Shown: positions 46,990 to 56,222 of the stretch, one piece after another
Numbering within the stretch: the stretch's first letter is position 1
How the letters are laid out: the number at the start of each line of letters is the position of its first letter
Assembly (NCBI RefSeq): GCF_000716875.1
Contig: NZ_JNWQ01000029.1
Location: forward strand, 34,479-98,478
DNA length: 64,000 bases
Direction: 5' to 3'
From: Streptomyces novaecaesareae
GTDB taxonomy: Bacteria > Actinomycetota > Actinomycetes > Streptomycetales > Streptomycetaceae
Notes under the pieces: generated by a model
Told to the model about the DNA's origin: nothing
The model's database searches: none
What the model saw: only the letters and a program-made list of their open reading frames with translations
Made by a program: the position numbers and the translations under genes

Positions 46990-48435
46990 GTGAGCGACCT
47001 TCGCACGCTGCGCAACTACATCAACGGTGAGTTCGTCGACGCGGCTGACGGCCGCACGCTCGACATCGTGGACCCGACCACCGGCGAGGCGTACGCGACG
47101 TCGCCGCTGTCCGGTGCCGCGGACGTGGACGCTGCCATGGCCTCCGCCGCCGCCGCGTTCCCGATCTGGCGCGACGCCACCCCGAGCACCCGGCAGAAGC
47201 TGCTGCTCAAGATCGCCGACGCGGTCGAGGCCCGGGCCGACGAGATCGTCGACGCCGAGGTGCGCAACACCGGCAAGCCCCGCGCGCTGACCCTCTCCGA
47301 GGAGATCGGCCCGATGGTGGACCAGATCCGCTTCTTCGCCGGCGCCGCCCGCCTGCTGGAGGGCAAGGCCGCCGGTGAGTACATGGACGGGATGACCTCG
47401 ATCATCCGCCGCGAGCCGGTCGGCGTCTGCGCCCAGGTCGCGCCGTGGAACTACCCGATGATGATGGCCGTCTGGAAGTTCGCCCCAGCCATCGCCGCGG
47501 GCAACGCCGTCGTGCTGAAGCCCTCGGACACCACCCCGGCCTCCACCGTGCTGCTGGCCGAGATCATCGGCGGTGTCCTCAAGGACCTGGAGCTGCCGGC
47601 CGGCATCTTCAACGTCATCTGCGGCGACCGCGAGACCGGCAAGCTGATGGTCGAGCACCGGACCCCGGCGATGGCCTCCATCACCGGCTCCGTCCGGGCC
47701 GGCATCCAGGTCGCCGAGTCGGCCTCCAAGGACGTCAAGCGCGTCCACCTGGAGCTGGGCGGCAAGGCCCCGGTCGTGGTCTTCGAGGACGCCGACATCG
47801 CCGAGGCCGTCGAGGGCATCTCGGTGGCGGGCTACTTCAACGCCGGCCAGGACTGTACGGCCGCCACCCGCGTGCTGGTGCACGAGTCGATCCACGACGC
47901 CTTCGTCGAGGCGCTGGCCAAGGCCGCGGCCGAGACCAAGACCGGCGGCGTGGACGACGAGGACGTGCTGTACGGCCCGCTGAACAACGCCAACCAGCTG
48001 AAGCAGGTGGCCGGCTTCATCGAGCGGCTGCCCGCCCACGCCAAGGTCGAGGCCGGTGGCCACCAGGTCGGCGACAAGGGCTACTTCTACGCCCCGACCG
48101 TCGTCTCCGGCCTGAACCAGGACGACGAGATCATCCAGAACGAGGTCTTCGGCCCGGTCATCACCGTGCAGAAGTTCACCGACGAGGACCAGGCCGTCGA
48201 GTACGCCAACGGCGTCGAGTTCGCGCTGGCCTCCTCGGTGTGGACCAAGGACCACGCCCGCGCCATGCGGATGTCGCGCCGCCTGGACTTCGGCTGCGTC
48301 TGGATCAACACCCACATCCCGCTGGTCGCCGAGATGCCGCACGGCGGCTTCAAGAAGTCCGGCTACGGCAAGGACCTGTCGTCGTACGGCTTCGAGGACT
48401 ACACCCGGGTGAAGCACGTCATGACCGCGATCTAG
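46990..48435 (+). CDS. Gamma-aminobutyraldehyde dehydrogenase-type aldehyde dehydrogenase
   Basis: 481 residues. Oxidises omega-amino aldehydes, here probably 4-aminobutyraldehyde from putrescine, to GABA. NAD site: APWNYPMMMAVWKFAPAIAAGN and ITGSVRAGIQVAES. Catalytic Glu in LELGGKAPVVVF and Cys in NAGQDCTAATR. The C-terminal PHGGFKKSGYGKDLS and YTRVKHVMTAI are typical of the PatD/aminobutyraldehyde subgroup. GTG start with GAGGAGAG 3-4 nt upstream. Its last codons and stop are tandemly repeated after the gene. Confidence 0.93.
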   Translation: MSDLRTLRNYINGEFVDAADGRTLDIVDPTTGEAYATSPLSGAADVDAAMASAAAAFPIWRDATPSTRQKLLLKIADAVEARADEIVDAEVRNTGKPRALTLSEEIGPMVDQIRFFAGAARLLEGKAAGEYMDGMTSIIRREPVGVCAQVAPWNYPMMMAVWKFAPAIAAGNAVVLKPSDTTPASTVLLAEIIGGVLKDLELPAGIFNVICGDRETGKLMVEHRTPAMASITGSVRAGIQVAESASKDVKRVHLELGGKAPVVVFEDADIAEAVEGISVAGYFNAGQDCTAATRVLVHESIHDAFVEALAKAAAETKTGGVDDEDVLYGPLNNANQLKQVAGFIERLPAHAKVEAGGHQVGDKGYFYAPTVVSGLNQDDEIIQNEVFGPVITVQKFTDEDQAVEYANGVEFALASSVWTKDHARAMRMSRRLDFGCVWINTHIPLVAEMPHGGFKKSGYGKDLSSYGFEDYTRVKHVMTAI

Positions 48436-48511
48436 CGGGTCATGACGGTCGGGCGCAGTATGACCGCGATCTAGCGGGTCATGACGGTCGGGTGCAGTAT
48501 GACCGCGATCT
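48421..48511 (+). repeat. 39-bp tandem repeat covering the 3' end of the dehydrogenase gene
   Basis: Two copies of a 39-bp unit (48421-48459, 48460-48498; one C/T difference) and a third partial copy (48499-48511). Each unit starts with the gene's last codons ATGACCGCGATC and, in the full copies, its TAG stop. Confidence 0.9.
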
Positions 48512-48545
48512 GACCTAGTTCAAGTCGTACGAACTGACCGTGGGT

Positions 48546-48564
48546 CCGGGGCTTTCCGCCCCGG
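48546..48564 (+). terminator. Terminator after the dehydrogenase gene
   Basis: CCGGGGC / GCCCCGG, 7-bp stem with a 5-nt loop. Confidence 0.6.
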
Positions 48565-48643
48565 GCCCTGTGTCTTTGCATCCTGTCGGCGGATCGAGTG
48601 ACCGGCTGACAAGATGAAACTGCACTTCCGTGACGGCCCGCCC

Positions 48644-48649
48644 TAGCCT
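48644..48649 (+). promoter_or_regulatory. -10 element TAGCCT, predicted leaderless start
   Basis: TAGCCT fits TAnnnT; 6 nt (TACGGC) separate it from the ATG at 48656. A weak -35 CTGCAC lies at 48620-48625, 18 bp upstream. No Shine-Dalgarno sequence. Confidence 0.5.
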
Positions 48650-48655
48650 TACGGC

Positions 48656-50014
48656 ATGAGCATCCCCACCGCTGACTCAGCCGCCGGCCAGGCCGTCAAG
48701 GCCGCCGACCGCGCGCACGTCTTCCACTCGTGGTCCGCCCAGGCGCTGATCGACCCCCTCGCGGTGGCCGGCGCCGAGGGCTCGTACTTCTGGGACTACG
48801 ACGGCAACCGCTACCTCGACTTCTCCTCGCAGCTGGTCAACACCAACATCGGCCACCAGCACCCGAAGGTGGTCGCCGCGATCCAGGAGCAGGCGGCGAA
48901 ACTCTGCACCGTCGCCCCCGGCTTCGCGGTCGAGGCGCGCAGCGAGGCCGCCCGGCTGATCGCCGAGCGCACCCCGGGCGACCTGGACAAGATCTTCTTC
49001 ACCAACGGCGGCGCCGAGGCCAACGAGAACGCCATCCGACTGGCCCGGCTGCACACCGGCCGGCAGAAGGTCCTGTCCACCTACCGCTCGTACCACGGCG
49101 CCACCGCCAACGCGATCGCCCTCACCGGCGATCCGCGGCGCTGGGCCAACGAGACCGGCGTCTCCGGCGTGGTGCACTTCTGGGGCCCGTACGCCTACCG
49201 CTCCAACTTCCACGCCGAGAACGAGGCGCAGGAGTGCGAGCGCGCGCTGCGGCACCTGGAGGAGGTGATCGCGTTCGAGGGGCCGGGCACCGTCGCGGCG
49301 GTCATCCTGGAGACCGTGGTCGGCACCGCGGGCATCCTGATCCCGCCGCCGGGCTACCTGGCCGGGGTGCGGGAGATCTGCGACCGCTACGGCATCGTGT
49401 TCATCCTCGACGAGGTGATGGCGGGCTTCGGCCGCACCGGCGAATGGTTCGCCGCCGACCACTGGGGCGTCACCCCGGACCTGCTCACCTTCGCCAAGGG
49501 CGTCAACTCCGGCTACGTGCCGCTGGGCGGCGTGGCGATCAGCGCCGAGATCGCGGCCACCTTCGCCGAGCGGCCGTTCCCCGGCGGGCTCACCTACTCC
49601 GGCCACCCGCTGGCCTGCGCCTCGGCGGTGGCCACCATCAACGCCATGGCGGAGGAGGGCATCGTCGAGAACGCCAAGCACATCGGCGAGACGGTGCTCG
49701 GCCCCGGGCTGCGCGAGCTGGCCGAGCGGCACCCGTCGATCGGCGAGGTCCGCGGCCTCGGCGTGTTCTGGGCGCTCGACCTGGTGAAGGACCGGGAGAC
49801 CCGCGAGCCGCTCGTCCCCTACAACGCCGCCGGCGCCGCCAACGCGCCGATGGCCGAGCTGGCCGCGGCCTGCAAGCAGCGCGGGCTCTGGCCGTTCGTC
49901 AACATGAACCGCTTCCACGTCGTCCCGCCGTGCACCGTCACCGAGGAGGAGGCCAAGACGGGCCTCGCGGTGCTGGACGAGGTGCTGTCGCTCACCGACG
50001 CGCACACTGTCTGA
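48656..50014 (+). CDS. Class III PLP aminotransferase (GABA/omega-amino acid type)
   Basis: 452 residues. Transfers an omega-amino group, probably from GABA or a related compound. Features: GSYFWDYDGNRYLDFSSQLVN, GHQHPKVVAAI, IFFTNGGAEANENAIRLAR, DEVMAGFGRTGEWFAADHWG and the PLP-Lys in TFAKGVNSGYVPLGGV. It differs in its N-terminus and substrate regions from the first aminotransferase (44827-46221), so they likely act on different polyamine intermediates. Followed by a terminator. Confidence 0.92.
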   Translation: MSIPTADSAAGQAVKAADRAHVFHSWSAQALIDPLAVAGAEGSYFWDYDGNRYLDFSSQLVNTNIGHQHPKVVAAIQEQAAKLCTVAPGFAVEARSEAARLIAERTPGDLDKIFFTNGGAEANENAIRLARLHTGRQKVLSTYRSYHGATANAIALTGDPRRWANETGVSGVVHFWGPYAYRSNFHAENEAQECERALRHLEEVIAFEGPGTVAAVILETVVGTAGILIPPPGYLAGVREICDRYGIVFILDEVMAGFGRTGEWFAADHWGVTPDLLTFAKGVNSGYVPLGGVAISAEIAATFAERPFPGGLTYSGHPLACASAVATINAMAEEGIVENAKHIGETVLGPGLRELAERHPSIGEVRGLGVFWALDLVKDRETREPLVPYNAAGAANAPMAELAAACKQRGLWPFVNMNRFHVVPPCTVTEEEAKTGLAVLDEVLSLTDAHTV

Positions 50015-50024
50015 CGTACCTCCA

Positions 50025-50060
50025 GGACGGCCCCGGACACCTCCGTGCCCGGGGCCGTCC
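50025..50060 (+). terminator. Terminator between aminotransferase and potD-like gene
   Basis: GGACGGCCCCGG / CCGGGGCCGTCC, perfect 12-bp stem with a 12-nt loop. Confidence 0.82.
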
Positions 50061-50080
50061 CACGCTCCGGAAGGCTCCCC

Positions 50081-51280
50081 ATGCCCAGCTCCACCCTGAC
50101 CCGCCGTTCGTCCAACTCCGCTGCTCTGCGCCGACGTTCCGTGCTCGGCGGGGCGGCGCTGCTCGGTGCCGGCACGCTGGCCGGCTGCGGGATCCCGTCC
50201 GCGTACGTCGCCGAGGACCGCCGCTCGGTGCCGGACCGTTCGGAGAGCGACCGGCGGCTCGCCTTCTCCAACTGGACGCAGTACATCGACACCGACGACC
50301 GGGGCGGGCGCCCGACCCTGGACGCCTTCAGTGCGAAGACCGGGATCGCGGTCACCTACACCGAGGACATCAACGACAACGACGAGTTCTTCGGCAGGAT
50401 CAGCCCGGTGCTCACCCAGGGCGCGGACCCCGGCCGGGACCTGATGGTGGTCAGCGACTGGATGGCCGGGCGGTACGTCTCGCTGGGCTGGGTGCAGGCC
50501 ATGGACCGGGCCAACCTGCCCAACGTCACGGCCAACCTGGACCCGCAGCTCGCCGACCCGGCCTTCGACCCCGGGCGCCGGCGCAGCGTGCCCTGGCAGT
50601 CCGGGATCACCGGCATCGCCTACAACCGCAAGGCGCTCGGCCGGGAGATCAAGTCCACCGCGGACCTGTGGGCGCCCGAACTCAAGGGCAGGGTCACGCT
50701 GTTCGCCGGGCTGGACGAGGCGCTCGGGCTGCTGATGCTCTCCCAGGGCGCGGACATCGCGAAGTTCACCGGGGACGACGCGGACAAGGCGATGGACCTG
50801 GTGCAGAAGATGGTCGACACCGGCCACGTCCGCCGCTTCACCGGCAACGACTACACCAGCGACCTCGCCTCGGGCGCGGCGCTCGCCTGCCAGGCCTACT
50901 CCGGCGACGCCGTCCAACTCACCGCCGAGAACCCGGACATCGAGTTCGTGGTGCCGGAGGAGGGCGGCGAGCTGTGGGCGGAGAGCCTGATGATCCCCAA
51001 CCGGGCCGTCCACAAGCGCAACGCCGAGGCGCTGATCGACTACTACTACCAGCCCGAGGTGGCCGCCGAACTCGCCGCGTTCGTCCAGTACATCTGCCCG
51101 GTGCCGGCCGCCCGCGAGGTGCTGGCGGCCAGCGGCGACAAGGCGAAGGCCGAACTCGCCGAGAACCCGCTGGTGTTCCCGACCGAGGAGATGCGCGCCC
51201 GGCTGCGCACCATGCGCGACGTCACCTCGGCCGAGCGGCCGCAGCTGCACAAGGTCTGGGGGCGCATCACCGGGGTGTGA
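50081..51280 (+). CDS. PotD-like polyamine-binding lipoprotein (stand-alone)
   Basis: 399 residues. The signal has RRRSVLGGAALLGAGTLAGC with the lipobox Cys at residue 36, so it is a lipoprotein, possibly Tat-exported (RRRS). The mature part is a class D periplasmic-binding fold: FSNWTQYIDTDD, TYTEDINDNDEFFGRI, and RDLMVVSDWMAGRYV are PotD/PotF hallmarks. No permease or ATPase genes are attached; it may feed the PotABC complex at 56-59 kb. GGAAGG 6 nt before the ATG. A paralogue lies at 54919. Confidence 0.88.
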   Translation: MPSSTLTRRSSNSAALRRRSVLGGAALLGAGTLAGCGIPSAYVAEDRRSVPDRSESDRRLAFSNWTQYIDTDDRGGRPTLDAFSAKTGIAVTYTEDINDNDEFFGRISPVLTQGADPGRDLMVVSDWMAGRYVSLGWVQAMDRANLPNVTANLDPQLADPAFDPGRRRSVPWQSGITGIAYNRKALGREIKSTADLWAPELKGRVTLFAGLDEALGLLMLSQGADIAKFTGDDADKAMDLVQKMVDTGHVRRFTGNDYTSDLASGAALACQAYSGDAVQLTAENPDIEFVVPEEGGELWAESLMIPNRAVHKRNAEALIDYYYQPEVAAELAAFVQYICPVPAAREVLAASGDKAKAELAENPLVFPTEEMRARLRTMRDVTSAERPQLHKVWGRITGV

Positions 51281-51317
51281 GGACAGCGGGACGGCGCCGG
51301 GGCGTGACGCGCGGGGC

Positions 51318-52973
51318 TCAGCGGCGGACGGCGTCCAGGGCGAGCAGCGCCACGTGCAGGGAGAGGCAGGACTCCACCTGGTCGAGGTCCACGCCGAGGA
51401 TCCGCTCGACCTTGTGCAGCCGGTCGTAGAAGGACGGCCGGGACAGGTGCGCGGCGTCCGCCGCGGCCGACTTGTTCCGCCCCTGCTCCAGGTAGATCCG
51501 CAGCATCTGCACCAACTGGCCGTTGTGCTCGGCGTCGTGGGCCAGCAGCGGGCCCAGCTCCCGCTCCACGTAGGTCTGCAGCCGGGCGTCGTCGCGCAGC
51601 AGGTGGAGCAGGCCGCGCAGCCGGACGTCCGGCAGCCGGTAGTAGGAGGAGGTGCGGCTGCCGCCGGGCACGTCGTGCAGTGCGGCGTCGGCGACCTGGG
51701 TGGCCTCCAGCAGGGTGCGCCGGGCGTCGCGGACCGAGCCGACCGAGGAGCCGACCGCGACCACCGGGCCCGCCGGGTCGCCGCCCTCCCGGCCGGCCTC
51801 GGCGGACATCCGGCGCAGGGTGGCCGAGAAGGCGTCCAGTGAGGCGTGCTCGTCCTGCTGGGTGCCGAGCGAGATCAGCAGGCCGACGCCCTCGTCGTCC
51901 AGCGCGCCGACCAGGGCGGAGAGCCGGGCGGCCCGGGCCGCGCCCGCGGCCAGCTCGGTGAAGTCGCGCAGCCGGGCCTGGGCCTCCAGCGCGGCCGGGA
52001 TCGGCCCGCGCCGCTGCCGCAGCACCACGCCGACCAGCCGCCGGCCCTCCAGCGGGACGCCGAGCGCCTGGGCGCGCAGCGCCGCCTCGGAGACGGTCAG
52101 GGCGTGGGTGAGGATGCCGGAGAGCAGGGTGCGGTGGGTCTGCCGCTCCAGGGACTCCCGGTCGCGCACCACCAGCCGGTTGAGCGCCAGCGCGGACGCG
52201 CCGCGCTCCAGCAGCATGGTGTGCGGGTGGGCCTCGCCCTCGGGCAGTGGGCCGGGCTCCTGGACCAGGACGAGCCGGCCCCAGTCCTGGCCGCGGGCGC
52301 CGACGACGGTGACCAGCCAGCCGCTGCGCGGGTCGTGCCCGGTACGGCCGTCCGGCCGCACCCCGCGCGAGCGGCGCTCCCAGTCCTCCAGCACCTCGGC
52401 CTCCGGGCGCCCGGCGGTGTCGTGGGCCAGCACCTGGTGGGCCAGGTTCTCCAGGACGACCGGCGCGCCCGCCATCCGGGCCACCTGGCGGATCACCTCC
52501 GGTGGCTCGGCGCCCTCCACCACCAGCTCGTTGAACACCTGGTGGACGGACTCGGAGACGCGCAGCTGCTCCAGCTGGGCGTTGACCACCAGGGCGTGCA
52601 CGGCCTCGGTGACGGCGACGAAGCGCAGCTCGCGGCGGAGCGTGATCAGCGGCAGCCCGCGCTGCTCGGCGGCGTTCACCAGGGCGCGGGGGAGCGCGTC
52701 GAAGTAGCGCCGCCCGAACTCGACGACCAGGCCGGCCACCCCGACGTCGTCCAGTTCGCGGACGTAGCGGGCCAGGCCCTCGCGGTCCTCGGGCAGCGCG
52801 ATGCCGGTGGTCAGCACCAGCTCGCCGCCGCGGAGCATCCCGGCGACGTCCGGCAGCTCGCTGACGTGGACCCAGCGGACCGGCCGCTCCAGGTGGTCGG
52901 CGCCGGCCACGACCTGGGGCAGGCCGCGCCGCATCACCTCCAGGTCGAGTACGCGGGCGACGGTGGGGAGCAT
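51318..52973 (-). CDS. PucR family transcriptional regulator
   Basis: 551 residues. The N-terminal PucR domain (MLPTVARVLDLEVMRRGLPQ to about 125) is purine-catabolism-regulator-like. A GGDEF-like/CdaR middle region follows and a C-terminal helix-turn-helix (about 495-545: YLEQGRNKSAAADAAHLSR and SFYDRLHKVERILGVDL). The ATG at 52973 has GGAGG about 8 nt upstream and is preferred over the in-frame ATG at 53024. It is divergent from the dehydrogenase-potDABC operon, which it may regulate. Confidence 0.92.
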   Translation of the reverse strand: MLPTVARVLDLEVMRRGLPQVVAGADHLERPVRWVHVSELPDVAGMLRGGELVLTTGIALPEDREGLARYVRELDDVGVAGLVVEFGRRYFDALPRALVNAAEQRGLPLITLRRELRFVAVTEAVHALVVNAQLEQLRVSESVHQVFNELVVEGAEPPEVIRQVARMAGAPVVLENLAHQVLAHDTAGRPEAEVLEDWERRSRGVRPDGRTGHDPRSGWLVTVVGARGQDWGRLVLVQEPGPLPEGEAHPHTMLLERGASALALNRLVVRDRESLERQTHRTLLSGILTHALTVSEAALRAQALGVPLEGRRLVGVVLRQRRGPIPAALEAQARLRDFTELAAGAARAARLSALVGALDDEGVGLLISLGTQQDEHASLDAFSATLRRMSAEAGREGGDPAGPVVAVGSSVGSVRDARRTLLEATQVADAALHDVPGGSRTSSYYRLPDVRLRGLLHLLRDDARLQTYVERELGPLLAHDAEHNGQLVQMLRIYLEQGRNKSAAADAAHLSRPSFYDRLHKVERILGVDLDQVESCLSLHVALLALDAVRR

Positions 52974-53208
52974 CGCGGGGCCTCCAGGGTCGTGGGGGAC
53001 CAGAGTGTCAGGTAAATCATCCATCGCGGTGACGACCTGTTGCCCTGATCGAACCCTTGCACCTTGTAAGGCCCTGCGCGCCGAGGTTGTCGCAGTGACC
53101 CTTGTCGCGCCGGGGCGGCACCGGGCATGGTCAGCGGGTCGGCTGTGGCGAAAAACAGTCCTCACGCCGGAATCCGTAGCGTTAACCAGAACGCAACAGC
53201 GGAATCCC

Positions 53209-53237
53209 TTGTCCGGGCTCCGCCGGACTGTCAGGAT
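53209..53237 (+). promoter_or_regulatory. Possible promoter of the polyamine uptake/oxidation operon
   Basis: TTGTCC (53209-53214), a 17-bp spacer and CAGGAT (53232-53237). Start near 53244. The 375-bp divergent gap also has CCTT-n9-AAGG at 53054-53070 that could be an operator. Confidence 0.4.
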
Positions 53238-53348
53238 CGCGCAACCCCGTTGATCGACAGGGCGGATTCCCTCTCACCGCTTCCCCCTCCCCGGGGGGAG
53301 TGTGCTCTCGCCGTGCGCAGTCGAACCACCGGCACTTGGAGGAACCAG

Positions 53349-54860
53349 ATGGACCTGACCGACTTCGGCGCGGGCGCGCAGTACATCGCGGGCCGCCGGG
53401 CCCGGGGCGGCGGCGAAGCCTTCCAGGTCGTCAACCCCGCCGACGGCAGCGTGGTCGAGCAGGTCTCCCTGGCCACCACCGGGGACGTCGACGCCGCCGT
53501 CGCCGCGGCGAAGGCCGCCCTCCCGGGCTGGTCCTCGGCCACCCCCGGCGCGCGCTCCGAGGCGCTCACCCGGCTGGCCGCGGTGCTGACCGACGCCTGC
53601 GGCGACCTCGCCCGGGTGGAGACCGCGCAGACCGGCAAGCCGGTCAAGCTCGCCACCGAGTTCGACGTGCCCGGCACCATCGACAACGCCGCGTTCTTCG
53701 TCGGCGCCGCCCGCAACCTGGAGGGCAAGGCGGCCGGCGAGTACTCCGGCGACCACACCTCCTACGTCCGGCGCGAGGCGATCGGCGTGGTCGGCTCGAT
53801 CTCGCCGTGGAACTACCCGTTGCAGATGGCCGCCTGGAAGATCCTCCCGGCGATCGCGGCGGGCAACACCATCGTGCTCAAGCCGGCCGAGCTGACCCCG
53901 CTGACGTCGCTGATGTTCGCCGCGGCGTGCACGGCGGCGGGCATCCCGGACGGCGTGGTCAACGTGGTCACCGGCGCCGGGCGCACCGCCGGCGAGCACC
54001 TGGTCGCGCACCCGGACGTCGCGATGGTGTCCTTCACCGGCTCCACCGCGGTCGGCAGGAGGGTCGCCGAACTCGCCACCGCGAGCGTCAAGCGCACCCA
54101 CCTGGAGCTCGGCGGCAAGGCCCCGTTCGTGGTCTTCGACGACGCCGACCTGGACGCCGCCGTGCACGGCGCGGTCGCCGCCTCGCTGATCAACGGCGGC
54201 CAGGACTGCACCGCCGCGACCCGCGCGTACGTCCAGCGCCCGCTGTACGACGCGTTCGTGGCCGGGGTGGCCGAGCTGTTCGCGGCGATCCGGATCGGTG
54301 ACCCGCTGAACCCGCACACCGACCTCGGCCCGCTGGTCTCCTACACCCACCGGGACCGGGTGGCCGGCTTCGTGGAGCGCGCCCGCTCGTACGCCACCGT
54401 GGTCACCGGCGGCCGCGTCCCCGAGAAGGGCCACGACGGCACCGACCTCACCCGGGGCGCGTACTACCCGCCCACCCTGGTCACCGGCGCGGCGCAGGAC
54501 AGTGAGGTCGTCCAGGGCGAGATCTTCGGCCCGGTGCTGGTCGTGCTGCCCTTCGACGGCGACGACGAGGGCCTGCGGCTGGCCAACGACACCCCGTACG
54601 GCCTGGCCGCCTCCGCCTGGACGGGCAACGTGCACCGCTCGCTGCGCGCCACCCGGGAGCTGGCCGCCGGGTGCGTCTGGGTCAACGACCACATCCCGAT
54701 CATCAGCGAGATGCCGCACGGCGGCTACAAGGCCTCCGGCTACGGCAAGGACATGTCCCAGTACTCGCTGGACGAGTACACCCAGGTCAAGCACGTCATG
54801 TTCGACACCACCGCGGTGGCCCGCAAGGACTGGCACCGCACCGTCTTCGGAGACAGATAA
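53349..54860 (+). CDS. Gamma-aminobutyraldehyde dehydrogenase-type aldehyde dehydrogenase (second)
   Basis: 503 residues. Motifs: ISPWNYPLQMAAWKILPAIAAGN, FTGSTAVGRRVAEL, Glu in LELGGKAPFVVF and Cys in NGGQDCTAATRAYV, and the C-terminal PHGGYKASGYGKDMSQYS then EYTQVKHVM. The subgroup resembles the first dehydrogenase but with a canonical GSTAVG nucleotide loop. ATG with GGAGG 6 nt upstream. First gene of the apparent operon with potD, potA, potB, potC and the oxidase. Confidence 0.93.
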   Translation: MDLTDFGAGAQYIAGRRARGGGEAFQVVNPADGSVVEQVSLATTGDVDAAVAAAKAALPGWSSATPGARSEALTRLAAVLTDACGDLARVETAQTGKPVKLATEFDVPGTIDNAAFFVGAARNLEGKAAGEYSGDHTSYVRREAIGVVGSISPWNYPLQMAAWKILPAIAAGNTIVLKPAELTPLTSLMFAAACTAAGIPDGVVNVVTGAGRTAGEHLVAHPDVAMVSFTGSTAVGRRVAELATASVKRTHLELGGKAPFVVFDDADLDAAVHGAVAASLINGGQDCTAATRAYVQRPLYDAFVAGVAELFAAIRIGDPLNPHTDLGPLVSYTHRDRVAGFVERARSYATVVTGGRVPEKGHDGTDLTRGAYYPPTLVTGAAQDSEVVQGEIFGPVLVVLPFDGDDEGLRLANDTPYGLAASAWTGNVHRSLRATRELAAGCVWVNDHIPIISEMPHGGYKASGYGKDMSQYSLDEYTQVKHVMFDTTAVARKDWHRTVFGDR

Positions 54861-54918
54861 CCCACGGACCAGGGCGCTCCCCCCCACGCGCCCTTATGCC
54901 CCCCAGGAGGCCCGTTCC

Positions 54919-56178
54919 ATGACGTTCAAGGCGTTCAACGAGCTCACCGACGGTCTGCCCGAACCGGTCCGCAGGGCCTGGGAACGCAGCCTGACCAGCG
55001 GCCGGGCCGCACTCGGCCGCCGCACCCTGCTGCGCGCCGCCGCGCTGACCGCCGGAGCGGGCACCCTGGCGGCCTGCGGCATCCCGGCGGCGCCCCGGGC
55101 GACCGGCGACTCCACCGCGAACGCCGCCAAGGACCTCTCGGACACCGAGAAGGAGGTCTCCTTCTCCAACTGGCCGCTCTACGTGGACACCGACGAGAAG
55201 GACAAGGAGAAGCACGGCACCCTGGAGGCCTTCACCGCGGCCACCGGGATCAAGGTCAAGTACACCGAGGACGTCAACGACAACGTCGAGTTCTTCGGCA
55301 AGATCAAGCCGCAGCTCGCCTCCGGCCAGGACACCGGCCGCGACCTGATGGTGCTCACCGACTGGATGGCCGCCCGGCTGATCCGGCTCGGCTGGGTGCA
55401 GAAGCTCAACCCGGCGAACGTCACCACCGCGATCACCAACGTCGAACCGCGCTTCCGCGCCCCCGACTGGGACCCGGGCCGGCTCTACTCCTACCCGTGG
55501 GCCGGCATCCAGGTCGTCGTCGCCTACAACAAGAAGGCGACCAAGGGGAAGGAGGTCACCAGCGTCTCCCAGCTGCTGGACGACCCCGAGCTCAAGGGCC
55601 GGGTCACCTTCCTCTCCGAGATGCGCGACAGCATCGGGATGGTCCTGCTGGACATGGGCAAGGACCCGGCGAAGTTCACCGCCGACGACTTCGACGCCGC
55701 GATCGCCCGGCTGCAGAAGGCCGTCGACGGCAAGCAGATCCGCCGCTTCACCGGCAACGACTACGGCCAGGAACTCTCCTCCGGCGACATCGCCGCCTGC
55801 ATCGCCTGGGGCGGCGACCTGATCCAACTGCGCGCCGACAACCCGGACATCGAGTTCGTCGTCCCGGAGAAGGGCTTCCTCTCCTCCACCGACAACATGC
55901 TGGTTCCGGCCAAGGCGCAGCACAAGGCGAACGCGGAAAAGCTGATCGACTTCTACTATCAGCCGAAGATCGCGGCGCAGCTGGTCGCGGGCATCGGCTA
56001 CGTCTCCGCCGTCACCGGGATGAAGGACGAGCTCGCGACCCTCGCCCCGGACAGCGCGGCCAACCCGCTGGTCGTACCCACCCCCGAGATGGCGGCCAAG
56101 GCGCACGTGTTCCGCACCCTCACCGAGAGCGAGGAGAGCGACTTCGAGCAGAAGTTCTCCAAGCTCATCGGCGCCTGA
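54919..56178 (+). CDS. potD: Spermidine/putrescine-binding lipoprotein PotD
   Basis: 419 residues. Signal with RRTLLRAAALTAGAGTLAAC; lipobox Cys at residue 53; the RR pair suggests Tat export. The mature protein shows FSNWPLYVDTDEK, KYTEDVNDNVEFFGKI, RDLMVLTDWMAARLI and RRFTGNDYGQELSSGD, near-parallel to the stand-alone paralogue at 50081. AGGAGG 8 nt before the ATG. potA follows 44 bp after the stop. Confidence 0.94.
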   Translation: MTFKAFNELTDGLPEPVRRAWERSLTSGRAALGRRTLLRAAALTAGAGTLAACGIPAAPRATGDSTANAAKDLSDTEKEVSFSNWPLYVDTDEKDKEKHGTLEAFTAATGIKVKYTEDVNDNVEFFGKIKPQLASGQDTGRDLMVLTDWMAARLIRLGWVQKLNPANVTTAITNVEPRFRAPDWDPGRLYSYPWAGIQVVVAYNKKATKGKEVTSVSQLLDDPELKGRVTFLSEMRDSIGMVLLDMGKDPAKFTADDFDAAIARLQKAVDGKQIRRFTGNDYGQELSSGDIAACIAWGGDLIQLRADNPDIEFVVPEKGFLSSTDNMLVPAKAQHKANAEKLIDFYYQPKIAAQLVAGIGYVSAVTGMKDELATLAPDSAANPLVVPTPEMAAKAHVFRTLTESEESDFEQKFSKLIGA

Positions 56179-56222
56179 CCCCCTCCCGGCAGAGAACCGC
56201 AGAGACCAGGAAGACAGACCCC

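Noticed and set aside
48677..51250. 857-codon minus-strand open frame and an 899-codon plus-strand one at 48730-51429
   Set aside because: Shadows of the aminotransferase and PotD-like genes; repetitive composition, no motifs.
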